A stretch of DNA of 64,000 nt from Belliella alkalica. GTDB lineage: Bacteria > Bacteroidota > Bacteroidia > Cytophagales > Cyclobacteriaceae. Location: the NCBI RefSeq assembly GCF_022549785.1, contig NZ_JAKZGO010000003.1, positions 124,705-188,704 of the forward strand, written 5' to 3'. The translations under genes were made by a program, and so were the position numbers. This document shows positions 26,417-36,051 of the stretch, piece by piece (position 1 is the stretch's first letter; each line of letters begins with the position of its first letter). The notes below the pieces were generated by a model. It did not search any database and had not been told where the DNA came from. It was given only the letters and a program-made list of their open reading frames with translations.

Positions 26417-26975
26417 TAAGGTTATTTATCTTAAGATTATTGGACAATTAAAAGATTAAGCTCTCAGTGTCAAAGACAAAATACAGATATTATGTGATTG
26501 TTTTTTAGTGATAACAAACATTGCATGATTCGTAAACCCTTTGACGCTGAGTACTTAGGTCCTTGCTTTTAAAAGTAATTATAAACTTTTTTACTACAGA
26601 TTTTTTTAAAAAGTCAATTGAAACAATTGTGATAAAGTGCTGATTATTAGATTTTAAATCAAACATAGTTTTTACGCGGCCCTCCCCCTCTTGTGTAATC
26701 ATATATCTATACAACAATCTATATGACCATACATGTATATACAAGAAATCAGGGAACAATGCACCGATTATATCGTTTTTAATAGTATGCTTTATTCAAG
26801 TGTAAATTAAATTTAAATTAGAAATACTAATTTGTAAAATTTCAGCTAATAAAAATTTTATTTTTAAATACACTAAATATTTACTTGTTTATATCGCATA
26901 TCTGATTTTAATAATCGTCTATCGATATAATATTCCAATTGTAATATTTTAAATAAATATTAAAATAAACCAACT
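26417..26975. other. 559-bp intergenic stretch with a long-loop inverted repeat
   Basis: No gene is seen. An 84-codon minus-strand frame lacks protein-like sequence. There is a 13-bp inverted repeat (26463-26475 / 26539-26551); the right half is very AT-rich and leads into the TonB-type barrel gene. I found no exact TAnnTTTG there. Confidence 0.5.
26463..26551. repeat. 13-bp inverted repeat, 63-nt spacer
   Basis: CTCAGTGTCAAAG (26463-26475) is complementary to CTTTGACGCTGAG (26539-26551) with one G-T wobble. The spacer is too long for a terminator. It may be a REP-like pair or a cruciform site. Confidence 0.35.
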
Positions 26976-29411
26976 ATGTTAAAGATTTTATCTTATTTAC
27001 TATTTACTGTTTCTCTTTTCTCTATACAAGGTACTAAAGCGCAAAGTATAGAGATCAAGGGGAAAGTAATTGAAGCGGAATCTTCAGATCCTCTAGAGTT
27101 TGCTAATATAGCCTTACTCTCTACCGAAGATTCGACATTGGTGACAGGGGGCATGAGTGAATTGGATGGTACTTTTTCTTTTACAAGTAGTCCGGGTAAC
27201 TACATCCTAAGAGTAGGTTTCATAGGTTACGAGAGTAGATTTAGAAATGTCACTGTAGGAGAGAAAGAAGTAGTCAATGTAGGAAATGTAAGACTGAGAA
27301 AAGACGCACAAAATCTCGATGAAGTAGTAGTGGAAGGGGTGACCTCTATGTTTGAAAGTGATATTGACAAGAGAAGGTATAATGTAGAAAACAGCATTGT
27401 TGCCGAAGGTGCCACTGCTTCCGAGCTATTGTCCACCTTGCCATCGATTCAAATGGATGATGAAGGGGGGATTTCGATGAGAGGAAGTGGGAATATATTG
27501 ATTTACATCAATGGCCGACCTTCAAACTTATCTGGTGACGATGCAGAAAGTGTGCTAGCCCAATTTCCAGCTAACAGTATCAAGTCTGTAGAATTGATTA
27601 CCAATCCATCATCTAGATATGATGCGACAGGTGTTGGTGGGATTATTAACATTATCCTTAAAAAGAATGAGAAAACAGGTCTTAATGGGCAAGTTGATGC
27701 TTCCGTGGGGACACGAGATAAATATAGTGCTGGTCTAAACATGAATTACGGAACAGAAAAGGCAAATTATTATTTATCTTATAGTTTCCAAGATAGAAGA
27801 AGGTTCAGAGAAAGTGAATCTTTTAGACAATCAAATATTTCTGGAGTTTCCCCAATTTTGGATCAAGATGCTTTCCAATTGAACAGAGATGTCAATCACC
27901 TTGTGAGAGGTGGGGTAGATTGGCGCTTGACTGAAAACAAAAACTTGGGAGTTTATGCCCAAGGGAATTTTAGAGATAGAACAGGTAGTGAACTTTTGAA
28001 CCAAAGAAACATTAATGCCAATCAAGGTCTTGATAGTTTGTTTCTAAGAGATAATCAAGAGACTAGATTTAGTACAAATTTTGAAACCGGAATAAATTAT
28101 TCTGTCGATTTGGATACTTTAGGACAGCGATTCTTTACTTCTGCATCTTTTTCAAGAGATGAAAGGACACAAGAGGAGATTTATAACCAAACTTTTTTCA
28201 ACTCATTTAATCAAGAGGTACCTTCCAATAGAATTCTCCAAATCAATGAGAGGCCTCAGACAAGTAATTTGTATGTGTTACAGCTGGATTATGAAAAGCC
28301 CTTCATTGGTGGAGGAATGTTGGAAACTGGACTGAAAGGAACATTTGGGCAATGGGATCGTTCCCAAAATTTTTCAGAAGGCAATGAAGATAATGGTTTC
28401 AATCCAGTACTGAATGATTTCTTTAGTGATGGATTTAATTTCAAGGAAGATGTATATGCTACCTATTTGAGTTACAGAAATAAAATCGGGAAATTAGGCT
28501 ATCAAGGTGGATTGAGAGCAGAATATACAGAGACTATTTCTACATTGGAAAGTGACCAGTCGCAATTTGTCAACAATTACTTCAATATTTTTCCAAGTGC
28601 TTATTTAAGTTACGAAATTAGACAGGAAGAGGAGTTTACGGCAAATTTCAGTCGTAGGATTTCAAGACCTGGGATTTGGTCATTGGCTCCGATATTTGGA
28701 GTTGGGGATTTGTACAATTTAAGTATTGGTAACCCTCAGCTTCAACCTGAATTCACAAATAGTTATGAAGTAGGATACATGAAAGGTTGGGAAAAGTACC
28801 TATTGAATGCCACAGTTTACCATAGGTATTCTACAGATATCCAAACTAGGGTGATTCGGCTAAATGATGATAATGTTGCAATCCAGACTAGAGAAAATGC
28901 AAATAGTCGTGCGAGTACAGGTTTTGAATTGATCAATCAAATTCAGTTTACACAATGGTTTGATGCGACGCTTTCAGGGAATTTCTTCTATTCTGAAATT
29001 CAAGGTGATAATATTGAAGCAGGTTTCAATAATTCCAACTTTTCTTGGACAGTGAATTTGCTGGCTAATATGGCAATTCCGAAGTTTGCAACCTTACAAA
29101 TACAAGGAGACTATAGAGGCCCAATAGTCTTGCCTCAAGGGGAGATAGAGCCACTATGGGGTGTGAATGTAGGTTTACGAAAAGATATTTTGGATAAAAA
29201 AGCCACAATAAGTCTTAATGTAAGTGATATATTCAATACAAGAATTTTCAAAATCAGAACAGAAGATCAAAGATTCACACAAGATCGAATGTTCAATAGA
29301 GAAACCAGAATTGGTACTTTATCTTTTACCTACAGATTTGGAGGGTTTAAGGATAAAAGAAACGGAAGAGAAGATAGAGACAGGGATGATTTCGATGATG
29401 GAGATTTTTAA
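26976..29411 (+). CDS. TonB-type outer-membrane receptor of the OMP_b-brl_3 family
   Basis: 811 residues: signal peptide (TKA-QS near 23), a carboxypeptidase-like regulatory domain (about 25-110; IKGKVIEAESSDPLEFANI, LDGTFSFTS), a plug domain (about 120-235; SELLSTLPSIQM, IYINGRPSNL, RYDATGVGGIINIILKK), then a long barrel ending in FTYRFGG plus a charged tail. Bacteroidota carry many such proteins. They are thought to move or sense ligands at the outer membrane. No SusD partner is adjacent. The charged C-terminal tail after the last strand (RNGREDRDRDDFDDGDF) is unusual for a barrel C-terminus. A strong terminator follows. Confidence 0.88.
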   Translation: MLKILSYLLFTVSLFSIQGTKAQSIEIKGKVIEAESSDPLEFANIALLSTEDSTLVTGGMSELDGTFSFTSSPGNYILRVGFIGYESRFRNVTVGEKEVVNVGNVRLRKDAQNLDEVVVEGVTSMFESDIDKRRYNVENSIVAEGATASELLSTLPSIQMDDEGGISMRGSGNILIYINGRPSNLSGDDAESVLAQFPANSIKSVELITNPSSRYDATGVGGIINIILKKNEKTGLNGQVDASVGTRDKYSAGLNMNYGTEKANYYLSYSFQDRRRFRESESFRQSNISGVSPILDQDAFQLNRDVNHLVRGGVDWRLTENKNLGVYAQGNFRDRTGSELLNQRNINANQGLDSLFLRDNQETRFSTNFETGINYSVDLDTLGQRFFTSASFSRDERTQEEIYNQTFFNSFNQEVPSNRILQINERPQTSNLYVLQLDYEKPFIGGGMLETGLKGTFGQWDRSQNFSEGNEDNGFNPVLNDFFSDGFNFKEDVYATYLSYRNKIGKLGYQGGLRAEYTETISTLESDQSQFVNNYFNIFPSAYLSYEIRQEEEFTANFSRRISRPGIWSLAPIFGVGDLYNLSIGNPQLQPEFTNSYEVGYMKGWEKYLLNATVYHRYSTDIQTRVIRLNDDNVAIQTRENANSRASTGFELINQIQFTQWFDATLSGNFFYSEIQGDNIEAGFNNSNFSWTVNLLANMAIPKFATLQIQGDYRGPIVLPQGEIEPLWGVNVGLRKDILDKKATISLNVSDIFNTRIFKIRTEDQRFTQDRMFNRETRIGTLSFTYRFGGFKDKRNGREDRDRDDFDDGDF

Positions 29412-29420
29412 CCTCTCAAG

Positions 29421-29456
29421 AAAAATCCAAAAGGAGAGCCCTTTTGGATTTTTTCA
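29421..29456 (+). terminator. Rho-independent terminator
   Basis: AAAATCCAAAAGG and CCTTTTGGATTTT form a 13-bp stem with a short AGAGC loop and a T-tail, 10 bp after the barrel gene stop. Confidence 0.85.
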
Positions 29457-29498
29457 TTTTTAGGTGGTTTATTATTTTGAACTCCGTTTCTTTGTAGG

Positions 29499-29972
29499 AT
29501 GATTACGATTTATACAGATGGAGCAGCAAAGGGAAACCCAGGTCCAGGTGGATTTGGAACAGTGCTGCTTTATAATCAACACAGGAAAGAACTTTCGGAA
29601 GGTTTTAGGCTTACCACCAACAATAGAATGGAACTCTTAGCCGTGATTAAGGGGTTGGAAGAACTGAAAGTGTTAGGTATTCCTGTTTCCATTTTTTCAG
29701 ATAGCAAGTATGTTGTCGATGCTGTAGAAAAAGGCTGGATTTGGGGTTGGCAGAAAAAAGGATTTAAGGACAAAAAAAATGTTGATTTGTGGAAAAGATA
29801 CATCCCTCTGCATTTAAAATTCAAGCCGAAATTCATCTGGGTAAAAGGGCATGCGGGAAATCCACTCAATGAACGATGTGACCAATTGGCCGTGTCTGCT
29901 GCTGAAGGAAGAAACCTTCAGGCTGACATAGGCTATGAGGCGGATAAAAAAGGTGCTTCTGATTTGTTTTGA
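29499..29972 (+). CDS. rnhA: Ribonuclease HI
   Basis: 157 residues with the complete DEDD site: Asp7 (TIYTDGAAKGNPGPGG), Glu45 (NNRMELLAVI), Asp68 (FSDSKY) and Asp128 (NERCDQLA), plus His118 (VKGHAG). It cuts the RNA of RNA-DNA hybrids. Its stop lies 15 bp before the trmN6 start, so the two are probably one transcript. Confidence 0.96.
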   Translation: MITIYTDGAAKGNPGPGGFGTVLLYNQHRKELSEGFRLTTNNRMELLAVIKGLEELKVLGIPVSIFSDSKYVVDAVEKGWIWGWQKKGFKDKKNVDLWKRYIPLHLKFKPKFIWVKGHAGNPLNERCDQLAVSAAEGRNLQADIGYEADKKGASDLF

Positions 29973-29987
29973 TCTTTGTTGATTCCA

Positions 29988-30701
29988 ATGGCAAACTCCT
30001 TCTTTCAATTCAAGCAATTTGGGATTCATCAAGATCGGTGCGGCATGAAAGTCAGTACCGATGCTGTCCTTTTGGGAGCAATAGCAGGAAGTGGAGCCGT
30101 GGTTTCGGCTTTAGATATTGGTGTTGGTACCGGGGTTATTTCTTTGATGCTGGCGCAAAGGTTTAGTGATCTCGATGTTGTGGGTGTAGAACTAGATGAT
30201 GAAGCGTTTATTCAAGCCTCTGAAAATGCCAAATCCTCCAAGTTTTCAAATCGAATTACATTTCATCAAGGATATTTTCAGGATTTTTCGAAAAACAATA
30301 CAGCAAAGTTTGACTTGATTGTCACCAATCCGCCATATTTTCCTGATCACATCAAAACAAAAGATCTTCAAAGAAACAAAGCGCTCCATAATGATAGCCT
30401 CCCTTTTGGAGAACTAGTCCAAGGTGCAGTGCCTCTATTGGAAAGAAGTGGAGCGTTTTGGTTGATTTTGCCTCCAAGACAAATGCAGGATTTTCAGACA
30501 TTGTGCTTGGATGAAGGGCTTTTTCCTTTTCATCAAGTCAATGTCAGGGATAAGGCTGGTTCCAAAGTGATCAGAGTTGTCCAAGCTTTTTCTTTTGATC
30601 AAAGAGACATGATTTCCAAAGACCTTCATATCAAAAATGATGATGGAACATATGCAATGGCTTATAGAGAGCTCCTAAAGGACTTTTTGATCATCTTTTA
30701 G
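29988..30701 (+). CDS. trmN6: tRNA1(Val) (adenine(37)-N6)-methyltransferase (TrmN6/YfiC)
   Basis: 237 residues from ATG 29988 (MANSFFQFKQFGI); a TTG 12 bp upstream is in frame but less likely. KVSTDAVLLGA, the SAM loop ALDIGVGTGVISLMLAQRF and the catalytic NPPY (VTNPPYF) define the family, which methylates A37 N6 in tRNA1(Val). It ends 4 bp inside the end of the convergent saccharopine dehydrogenase gene. Confidence 0.9.
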   Translation: MANSFFQFKQFGIHQDRCGMKVSTDAVLLGAIAGSGAVVSALDIGVGTGVISLMLAQRFSDLDVVGVELDDEAFIQASENAKSSKFSNRITFHQGYFQDFSKNNTAKFDLIVTNPPYFPDHIKTKDLQRNKALHNDSLPFGELVQGAVPLLERSGAFWLILPPRQMQDFQTLCLDEGLFPFHQVNVRDKAGSKVIRVVQAFSFDQRDMISKDLHIKNDDGTYAMAYRELLKDFLIIF

Positions 30702-32029
30702 ATTGATTCGATTTTTTCCTGAAAAATTATATTTTCTTTCTCCAGTGATTCAAGGATTGGAAGGTAGATTTCAGGTGTGATTGGGATCTGAAGACCTCGT
30801 GATTTGATTTTTCCATCAAGAAATAGGTCCACTGCTATCGCCAGTGGCAAACCTACTGTCTTTGCCATGGCTGTATAGTCTTGGTTTCCCCCTCTACTGA
30901 CAAGGCTGGAAGTGATTTTCTTGATACCAGAAGCTGTTTTTACTTCAAACAAATGCTGCATCACTATCATGTCTTTGTCTTCAGGTATTAGTGCCCATTT
31001 AGCCTCTAGCAATACCTGCAAAATGGCTGCAGGGCTTCCTTTTAAGATTGGTAATGCTGTGTCATCAAAAAGTCCAAGCCAAGTGATTTTCTCGACAATT
31101 TCATCTGTCACCCATGGAAGAAGCTCCTTTATTTTCAATTCTACTGATGTTTCTTCTTGATATGGCAAGAAGGAATTTACAAACATCCTTGCTGTAAAGC
31201 CTTCTGGCAAATCCATTTTGAAGCTGTCATCAGTCATTCCTAATTGGACAAATACATCCCAGCTTTGACAAAATCCGGCTCTTCTGAGCGTGCCTCGAAG
31301 AAGGGTAGGGATGCTTTCCAGTCCATAAATTTTTCGGTAGCTGAGTGAATCCCTGTTTGGATAGCCATCGAAGTCGCCAACCTCGTCAAATGAAATTGTC
31401 TCCAACCTTCTGAAAAGCATGTGGTAGGGAATGTATTTGTATCTTCCATTTCGGATAAACCTAGAAACTCCCTGACCAGCTAAAACCACATTTCTTGGAT
31501 TCCAAGTGAATTTGTATTTCCAAGGATTATCTTCACTTTCGGGAGTCAATACGCCTCCAGTATAGGATTTGAAACTCAAGATTTCATGGCCTTTGGCTTT
31601 TTCCGAATCGATTATTTTCATAGCTGACATGTGATCAATCCCTGGGTCTAGACCACATTCATTGAGGAAAAGTAAGTTTTTAGCTTTGATTTCATCAGAC
31701 ATTTTTCTGAGCTCCTCTGACTCGTAAGAAGCAGTAAAAAAATGTTTGCCTAGTTCAAGGCAATCTTTCGCAATTATTGGGTGAAGAAAAGCAGGTAGCA
31801 TAGAAATAACAACATCGGCGTCTTTAATAGCGGAATGCCTATTTTCTCTATTTTCAAGGTCAATCGCTATAGCTGTAGTGCGTGGGTTTCCACTGCACTT
31901 TTTTTCTGCAATTTCTTTACTTATATCAGCTAGAATTAAATTTCTGTTTTTTTTCTCCGTCGTTAAAATCAAATATTCTATCAAATAGACGGATGACTTG
32001 CCGGTTCCAATAATTAAGATAGTTGCCAT
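30698..32029 (-). CDS. Saccharopine dehydrogenase family protein
   Basis: 443 residues: a Rossmann N-terminus (TILIIGTGKSSVYLIEYL), ISMLPAFLHPIIAKDCLELGKHF, FLNECGLDPGIDHM, and KSYTGGVLTPESEDNPWKYKFTW, all as in saccharopine dehydrogenase (glutamate-forming, LYS9-like) and its relatives. The C-terminal catalytic domain is present. Lysine catabolism or a related amino-acid oxidation is likely, but no lysine-ketoglutarate reductase gene is visible nearby. The 3' end overlaps trmN6 by 4 bp. Confidence 0.85.
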   Translation of the reverse strand: MATILIIGTGKSSVYLIEYLILTTEKKNRNLILADISKEIAEKKCSGNPRTTAIAIDLENRENRHSAIKDADVVISMLPAFLHPIIAKDCLELGKHFFTASYESEELRKMSDEIKAKNLLFLNECGLDPGIDHMSAMKIIDSEKAKGHEILSFKSYTGGVLTPESEDNPWKYKFTWNPRNVVLAGQGVSRFIRNGRYKYIPYHMLFRRLETISFDEVGDFDGYPNRDSLSYRKIYGLESIPTLLRGTLRRAGFCQSWDVFVQLGMTDDSFKMDLPEGFTARMFVNSFLPYQEETSVELKIKELLPWVTDEIVEKITWLGLFDDTALPILKGSPAAILQVLLEAKWALIPEDKDMIVMQHLFEVKTASGIKKITSSLVSRGGNQDYTAMAKTVGLPLAIAVDLFLDGKIKSRGLQIPITPEIYLPILESLEKENIIFQEKIESI

Positions 32030-32151
32030 GATAAAAATTTTTTTTCAGTCCTCCAAGATCAAAAAAATGTATGATTGAAAAAAATCGCGCGTTAAATTTT
32101 CCGTAAAAAATAACTTTTGCCATTTATTTTTTGTTTATTCAAGCCCTCCAA

Positions 32152-32643
32152 ATGAGAATTATGACGAAAAATATAGAAATTAAAGTGTCACTTGAGGTTT
32201 TTTCTAAAGAAGAGTGGCTAGATGAAGATGCAATGCTCATAAATAAGGCGAAAGAAATTTTGGAAAATGCACATGCACCATACTCCAATTTTTTGGTAGG
32301 TGCAGCATTGCTATTAGAAAATGGGGGTGTTTTTGTTGCGAATAACCAAGAGAATGTTTCCTTCCCTGTGGGGATATGTGCCGAAAGAGCGGTTTTGAGC
32401 TACGCTATGGGTAACTTCCCTGATTCTAGGCCATTGAAAATTGCAATAGTGGCAAAAAGAAGAGTGGACAACCAATTGGCTACAGTCACTCCTTGCGGAC
32501 TATGTCGACAAACAATCAATGAGTACGAAGTGAAATTCAACCATCCCATAGAAATATTGATGTTGAATCCTCAGGAAGAAATACTTAAAGCATCAGGAAT
32601 TGATCAGTTATTGCCGTTTAGGTTTAATGATTTGAATAGCTAA
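32152..32643 (+). CDS. cdd: Cytidine deaminase
   Basis: 163 residues from ATG 32152 (ATG 32161 is equally possible; a TTG at 32131 is further upstream). The zinc site is Cys in GICAERAVL with the catalytic Glu, and two Cys in TPCGLCRQ. APYSNFLVGAAL and NQENVSFP are the substrate motifs. It deaminates cytidine and deoxycytidine in pyrimidine salvage, matching upp and hpt elsewhere in the window. The stop overlaps the next start (TAATG). Confidence 0.93.
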   Translation: MRIMTKNIEIKVSLEVFSKEEWLDEDAMLINKAKEILENAHAPYSNFLVGAALLLENGGVFVANNQENVSFPVGICAERAVLSYAMGNFPDSRPLKIAIVAKRRVDNQLATVTPCGLCRQTINEYEVKFNHPIEILMLNPQEEILKASGIDQLLPFRFNDLNS

Positions 32644-33290
32644 TGAAATCTCAGGTTAGTTACGAGCACATTGCTCAATATTATCTTTCTCACAATCCAT
32701 CCGGAGCAGAAAAAGAAATTTGGATAGTTCTACATGGTTATGGTCAATTGGCAGAGTTTTTTCTGAGAAAATTCAATAGTTGTTTTTCTGAAGAAAGACT
32801 TTTTGTGGCTCCCGAAGCGACAAATTATAATTATTTGAATGGGTTTAGCGGAAGAGTAGGGGCAAATTGGATGACAAGACATGAGAGGGAGTTGGCGATC
32901 TCTAATAATCAAAGGCTTTTGAATAGTTTGATTGATACTATTTGCAATGAGTATGAAGTTTTGCCCAAAATTAATGTTCTGGGATTTTCCCAAGGTGCAG
33001 CTACGGCAAGTAGGTGGTGTAACCAACTCAAATATCCCATCAGTAAATTGGTACTTTGGGGTGGAGGTTTTGCGAATGATTTACAAATAGAAGGTCTTGG
33101 GGATGCCCTTAAGCTCTCAGAAGTAATCGTTGTTTTAGGTGATCAAGATGAATTTATCACCACAGACTCAATTCAAAAACAAGAAGAGTTAATCTTAAGT
33201 TTAGAAGTAAAAGTCAATAATATCACCTATTCTGGTGGACATGATTTGCATACTCCAACACTTGAAATGATAGTCCTTAAAAAAAATTAA
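32643..33290 (+). CDS. Alpha/beta-hydrolase, carboxylesterase/phospholipase type
   Basis: 215 residues: WIVLHGYGQLAEFF (oxyanion loop), nucleophile Ser in GFSQGAATASRW, the acid in VLGDQDEFI, and catalytic His in SGGHDLH. The size and motif order fit the Abhydrolase_2 (acyl-protein thioesterase/carboxylesterase) group. Substrate unknown. It is translationally coupled to cdd by a TAATG overlap. Confidence 0.85.
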   Translation: MKSQVSYEHIAQYYLSHNPSGAEKEIWIVLHGYGQLAEFFLRKFNSCFSEERLFVAPEATNYNYLNGFSGRVGANWMTRHERELAISNNQRLLNSLIDTICNEYEVLPKINVLGFSQGAATASRWCNQLKYPISKLVLWGGGFANDLQIEGLGDALKLSEVIVVLGDQDEFITTDSIQKQEELILSLEVKVNNITYSGGHDLHTPTLEMIVLKKN

Positions 33291-33366
33291 TCTATTGGTT
33301 AGGGAAAATAGTTTGATATTAACCCTCAGTTACTTAATTTTCTAAAAATTTTATACATAATCTGTA

Positions 33367-33807
33367 ATGCTGACCCTAACAGAAAAAGAAATAGAAAAAG
33401 TCGCGGCTCTGCTGCAAAAAGGTATGATTTGTTTTTATCAATTAGATAATAAAAAAATACATCATTTGCCTGATGATGAAGATTATTTCAACTACGACTT
33501 GACTCCTGAAGAAGAGGACGTTCTTGATGAAATAGATGATAATCCAGATAATTTTGCGGAATTCACAAAGATGGATCTCAATCAGGAGCACCAAATGATG
33601 GAAGGCTTTGCTGATAGGATAGTAAAAGAAAAGAATTTTCAAGATGAATTATTCAATGCTTTGAGCAAACCAAAAGCAGCAACTGGATTTAAATTTTTAA
33701 TTGATAATTCAGGTAAGTATAATGATCGTTGGATCGAATACAAGCTCGAAAAATATAAGGATTGGGTGATGGAGCAAGTTGATGCTTTCAATTATGCCGA
33801 TGAATAA
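33367..33807 (+). CDS. UPF0158 family protein
   Basis: 146 residues, strongly acidic in the middle (DDEDYFNYDLTPEEEDVLDEIDD). The C-terminal half (ELFNALSKPKAATGFKFLIDN, WIEYKLEKYKDWV) is the UPF0158 signature helical region. The function is unknown. It has its own terminator shared with lipA. Confidence 0.75.
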   Translation: MLTLTEKEIEKVAALLQKGMICFYQLDNKKIHHLPDDEDYFNYDLTPEEEDVLDEIDDNPDNFAEFTKMDLNQEHQMMEGFADRIVKEKNFQDELFNALSKPKAATGFKFLIDNSGKYNDRWIEYKLEKYKDWVMEQVDAFNYADE

Positions 33808-33810
33808 ATA

Positions 33811-33845
33811 AAAAGGAGGCTGTGAATTCACAGCCTCCTTTTTTT
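33811..33845. terminator. Bidirectional terminator
   Basis: A near-perfect palindrome: AAAAGGAGGCTGTG and its complement around GAATTC, with A- and T-runs on opposite sides. It lies between the convergent UPF0158 gene and lipA and overlaps the lipA stop by two bases. Confidence 0.9.
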
Positions 33846-34722
33846 ATACGTTTACGTGTCTCTCTGCATGGTAAGAGGATCTAACTAATGGTCCTGATTC
33901 GACATATTTCAAGCCACGACTTAGCCCTTCTTCTCTATACAAGGCAAACATATCTGGATGTATAAATTCCGCAACCTCAATATGCATTTTTGTAGGCTGT
34001 AGATATTGGCCCAAAGTAAGGATATCACATCCATGCGCTGCCAGATCATCCATAGCTTTGAATACTTCTTCTTTAGTCTCTCCAAGACCTAGCATAATAC
34101 CTGTTTTGGTTCTTTTCCCGTACTCTTTGGTAAGCTTGATCTGTTCCAAAGAACGATTATATTTTGCTTGGGGTCTCACTCTTCTATACAAGCTTTCTAC
34201 AGTCTCCATATTGTGTGAAACCACTTCTTGGCCACCACTGATCATTCTATACAAAGCATCCCAATTTGATTTTACATCTGGAATCAATGTCTCAATTGTG
34301 GTTTGCGGTGAAAGTTTTTTTGTTTCTACCACAGTTTGATACCAAATTTCGGCACCTCTATCTTTTAGCTCATCTCTATTGACAGAGGTAATTACAGCAT
34401 GCTTAACCCCCATCAGTTGAATAGCTTCAGCAACTCTTCTAGGCTCGTCAGTATCGTACTCAGGCGGTCTTCCTGTAGCCACAGCACAGAAAGAGCATGA
34501 CCTTGTACAGACATTGCCCAAGATCATAAATGTTGCTGTACCAGCGCCCCAACATTCCCCCATGTTTGGGCAATTACCACTTTCGCAGATAGTATTTAAT
34601 TTATGTTGATCGACGAGTTTTCTGACTTTTGCATATTCTTTTCCTACAGGCAACTTTACCCTGAGCCAGTCAGGCTTTTTTCTTTTTGTTGTCTCTGCGG
34701 AAATTACAGGTAGTTCAATCAT
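33844..34722 (-). CDS. lipA: Lipoyl synthase
   Basis: 292 residues, a radical-SAM enzyme that inserts two sulfurs into octanoyl-protein. Both 4Fe-4S clusters are intact: auxiliary Cys46, Cys51, Cys57 ([12 protein letters not shown]) and radical-SAM Cys72, Cys76, Cys79 (CTRSCSFC). The RSSYHA motif near the end carries the conserved Ser ligand. No lipB is adjacent. A good promoter lies just upstream, partly inside the 3' region of the next gene. Confidence 0.97.
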   Translation of the reverse strand: MIELPVISAETTKRKKPDWLRVKLPVGKEYAKVRKLVDQHKLNTICESGNCPNMGECWGAGTATFMILGNVCTRSCSFCAVATGRPPEYDTDEPRRVAEAIQLMGVKHAVITSVNRDELKDRGAEIWYQTVVETKKLSPQTTIETLIPDVKSNWDALYRMISGGQEVVSHNMETVESLYRRVRPQAKYNRSLEQIKLTKEYGKRTKTGIMLGLGETKEEVFKAMDDLAAHGCDILTLGQYLQPTKMHIEVAEFIHPDMFALYREEGLSRGLKYVESGPLVRSSYHAERHVNV

Positions 34723-34744
34723 CTTTTTTTACTTATTGATTGGG

Positions 34745-34778
34745 CAAAATTAATGTTTATAGCTTTAGAAACCCAAAA
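34745..34778 (-). promoter_or_regulatory. Promoter of lipA
   Basis: Reading the minus strand: TTTTG (34774-34778), 21-bp spacer, TAATTTTG (34745-34752), an exact TAnnTTTG. The leader to the ATG at 34722 is short. The -33 box abuts the stop codon of the upstream gene. Confidence 0.6.
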
Positions 34779-34784
34779 TAATCG

Positions 34785-35516
34785 CTACTTCCTGAATCCA
34801 TAAAACAAAGTGAAATAAACTGATTGATAAAACTGTCTATTTTCAGTAGTTGGCATTAATTCGATTTCTTTTGTAAAACCCTCTAATTGGTAACCTAGTT
34901 CCAATCCTATTGCACTTGATCGAAATGTTCCAAATTCGAAAAATAATGCAGCTTTTGCATTTCCACCGAAGGCTATTTCTGATTGTCCTAAACCTTCAAA
35001 TATCCTGCCTGGTCCCAAGACGTTGAACCTACTTTGGTGAACTTCCGGATTATATTGTTCTCTTACAGTTTCGACTCTACTAATCGCATACTCTATGAAA
35101 TAGGGTGAAATCAATCCAATGGAGGGACCAATAGCTGCTAACGCTGATATTTGCACTCCTTGTGAAGGAGCTTTGTTGAAAAGAACTATCTCTCTGCCAT
35201 AATATGGTCTAATAGAGTAAAGATAGTTTGATTTTCCAAAAATAAAGGAATTGCCAAGTATTGTATTATACCTTACTTCTTTGGGGTTTTTGACATTTGC
35301 CAAGTCAATCCCAAAAAACTGGAAATTGGTATCATCAATTCGAAAACCAAATTTTAAAGAGGCGCCTCCTATAAGTCCACCATTGGTGTTTTTGTTAAGC
35401 CCAAAAAACACCTCTCTATCATATTCATAGTTGCCGGCATCCTCTCTTTGGCCATAGCTGCTGAAGCAGACGAAGATAAATAGGCCGATCATTGTATATT
35501 TTAATCCCTTTGTCAT
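34785..35516 (-). CDS. Predicted outer-membrane barrel protein, unknown function
   Basis: 243 residues with a signal peptide (cleavage near SYG-QR, residue 22) and alternating strands (GGLIGGASLKFGFRI; NYLYSIRPYYGREIVLF; SAIGLELGYQLEGF) ending YFTLFYGFRK. No named family is recognised. It is monocistronic, since lipA has its own promoter. Confidence 0.65.
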   Translation of the reverse strand: MTKGLKYTMIGLFIFVCFSSYGQREDAGNYEYDREVFFGLNKNTNGGLIGGASLKFGFRIDDTNFQFFGIDLANVKNPKEVRYNTILGNSFIFGKSNYLYSIRPYYGREIVLFNKAPSQGVQISALAAIGPSIGLISPYFIEYAISRVETVREQYNPEVHQSRFNVLGPGRIFEGLGQSEIAFGGNAKAALFFEFGTFRSSAIGLELGYQLEGFTKEIELMPTTENRQFYQSVYFTLFYGFRK

Positions 35517-35537
35517 AGTTAGTCAGGAATTTAACGC

Positions 35538-35545
35538 TAATTTTG
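35538..35545 (+). promoter_or_regulatory. -7 element (TAATTTTG) for osmC
   Basis: An exact TAnnTTTG 39 bp before the OsmC start. No -33 partner is clear. Confidence 0.4.
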
Positions 35546-35583
35546 GTTCTAAGTTACTAAACCAAAAATAAAAGTAAGAGTTT

Positions 35584-35988
35584 ATGCCAACTTTAAAAAG
35601 TTCATACTTAGGAAATCTTAGAACACAAATGACACATCTTCAGTCTGGCACTGAAGTCATCACGGATGCACCAGTTGATAACAATGGAAAGGGAGAAGCA
35701 TTTTCGCCCACTGATTTGGTTGCTGCTGCTTTAGGTAGCTGTATGGTCACAATCATGGGCATTGTTGCTGAAAGAGAAGGAATCGCAATGAATGGGTTGA
35801 CATGGGAAGTGACCAAAGTGATGCAAGCTCAACCCAGAAAGATTTCAGAAATCGTCATCGATTTTCACTGGGAAGAGAATGGTGTCAATGAAAAAATAAT
35901 TCAAAAGCTGAAAAGTGCTGCTAAAACTTGCCCGGTTGCTTTGAGTTTAGATCCTGAGATTAAGCAGACGATTAATTTTAATTTTTAG
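35584..35988 (+). CDS. OsmC/Ohr family protein
   Basis: 134 residues with the two redox cysteines of the fold: LGSCMVTIMGIVAERE and KTCPVALSLDPEI. The family reduces organic hydroperoxides with thiols. The short form and the GEAFSPTDLVAAALGSC motif place it with OsmC/YhfA-type proteins rather than classical Ohr. A single gene. Confidence 0.92.
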   Translation: MPTLKSSYLGNLRTQMTHLQSGTEVITDAPVDNNGKGEAFSPTDLVAAALGSCMVTIMGIVAEREGIAMNGLTWEVTKVMQAQPRKISEIVIDFHWEENGVNEKIIQKLKSAAKTCPVALSLDPEIKQTINFNF

Positions 35989-36051
35989 CATCTAATTTTC
36001 AATACTAAGAATGCGTTAGTGGCTCTCGTCTAAGAGTGTTGAAATAACAAA

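Noticed and set aside
26505-26759. 84-codon minus-strand frame as a gene
   Set aside because: No recognisable motif, AT-driven composition, and no promoter or ribosome-binding context; it covers an inverted repeat.
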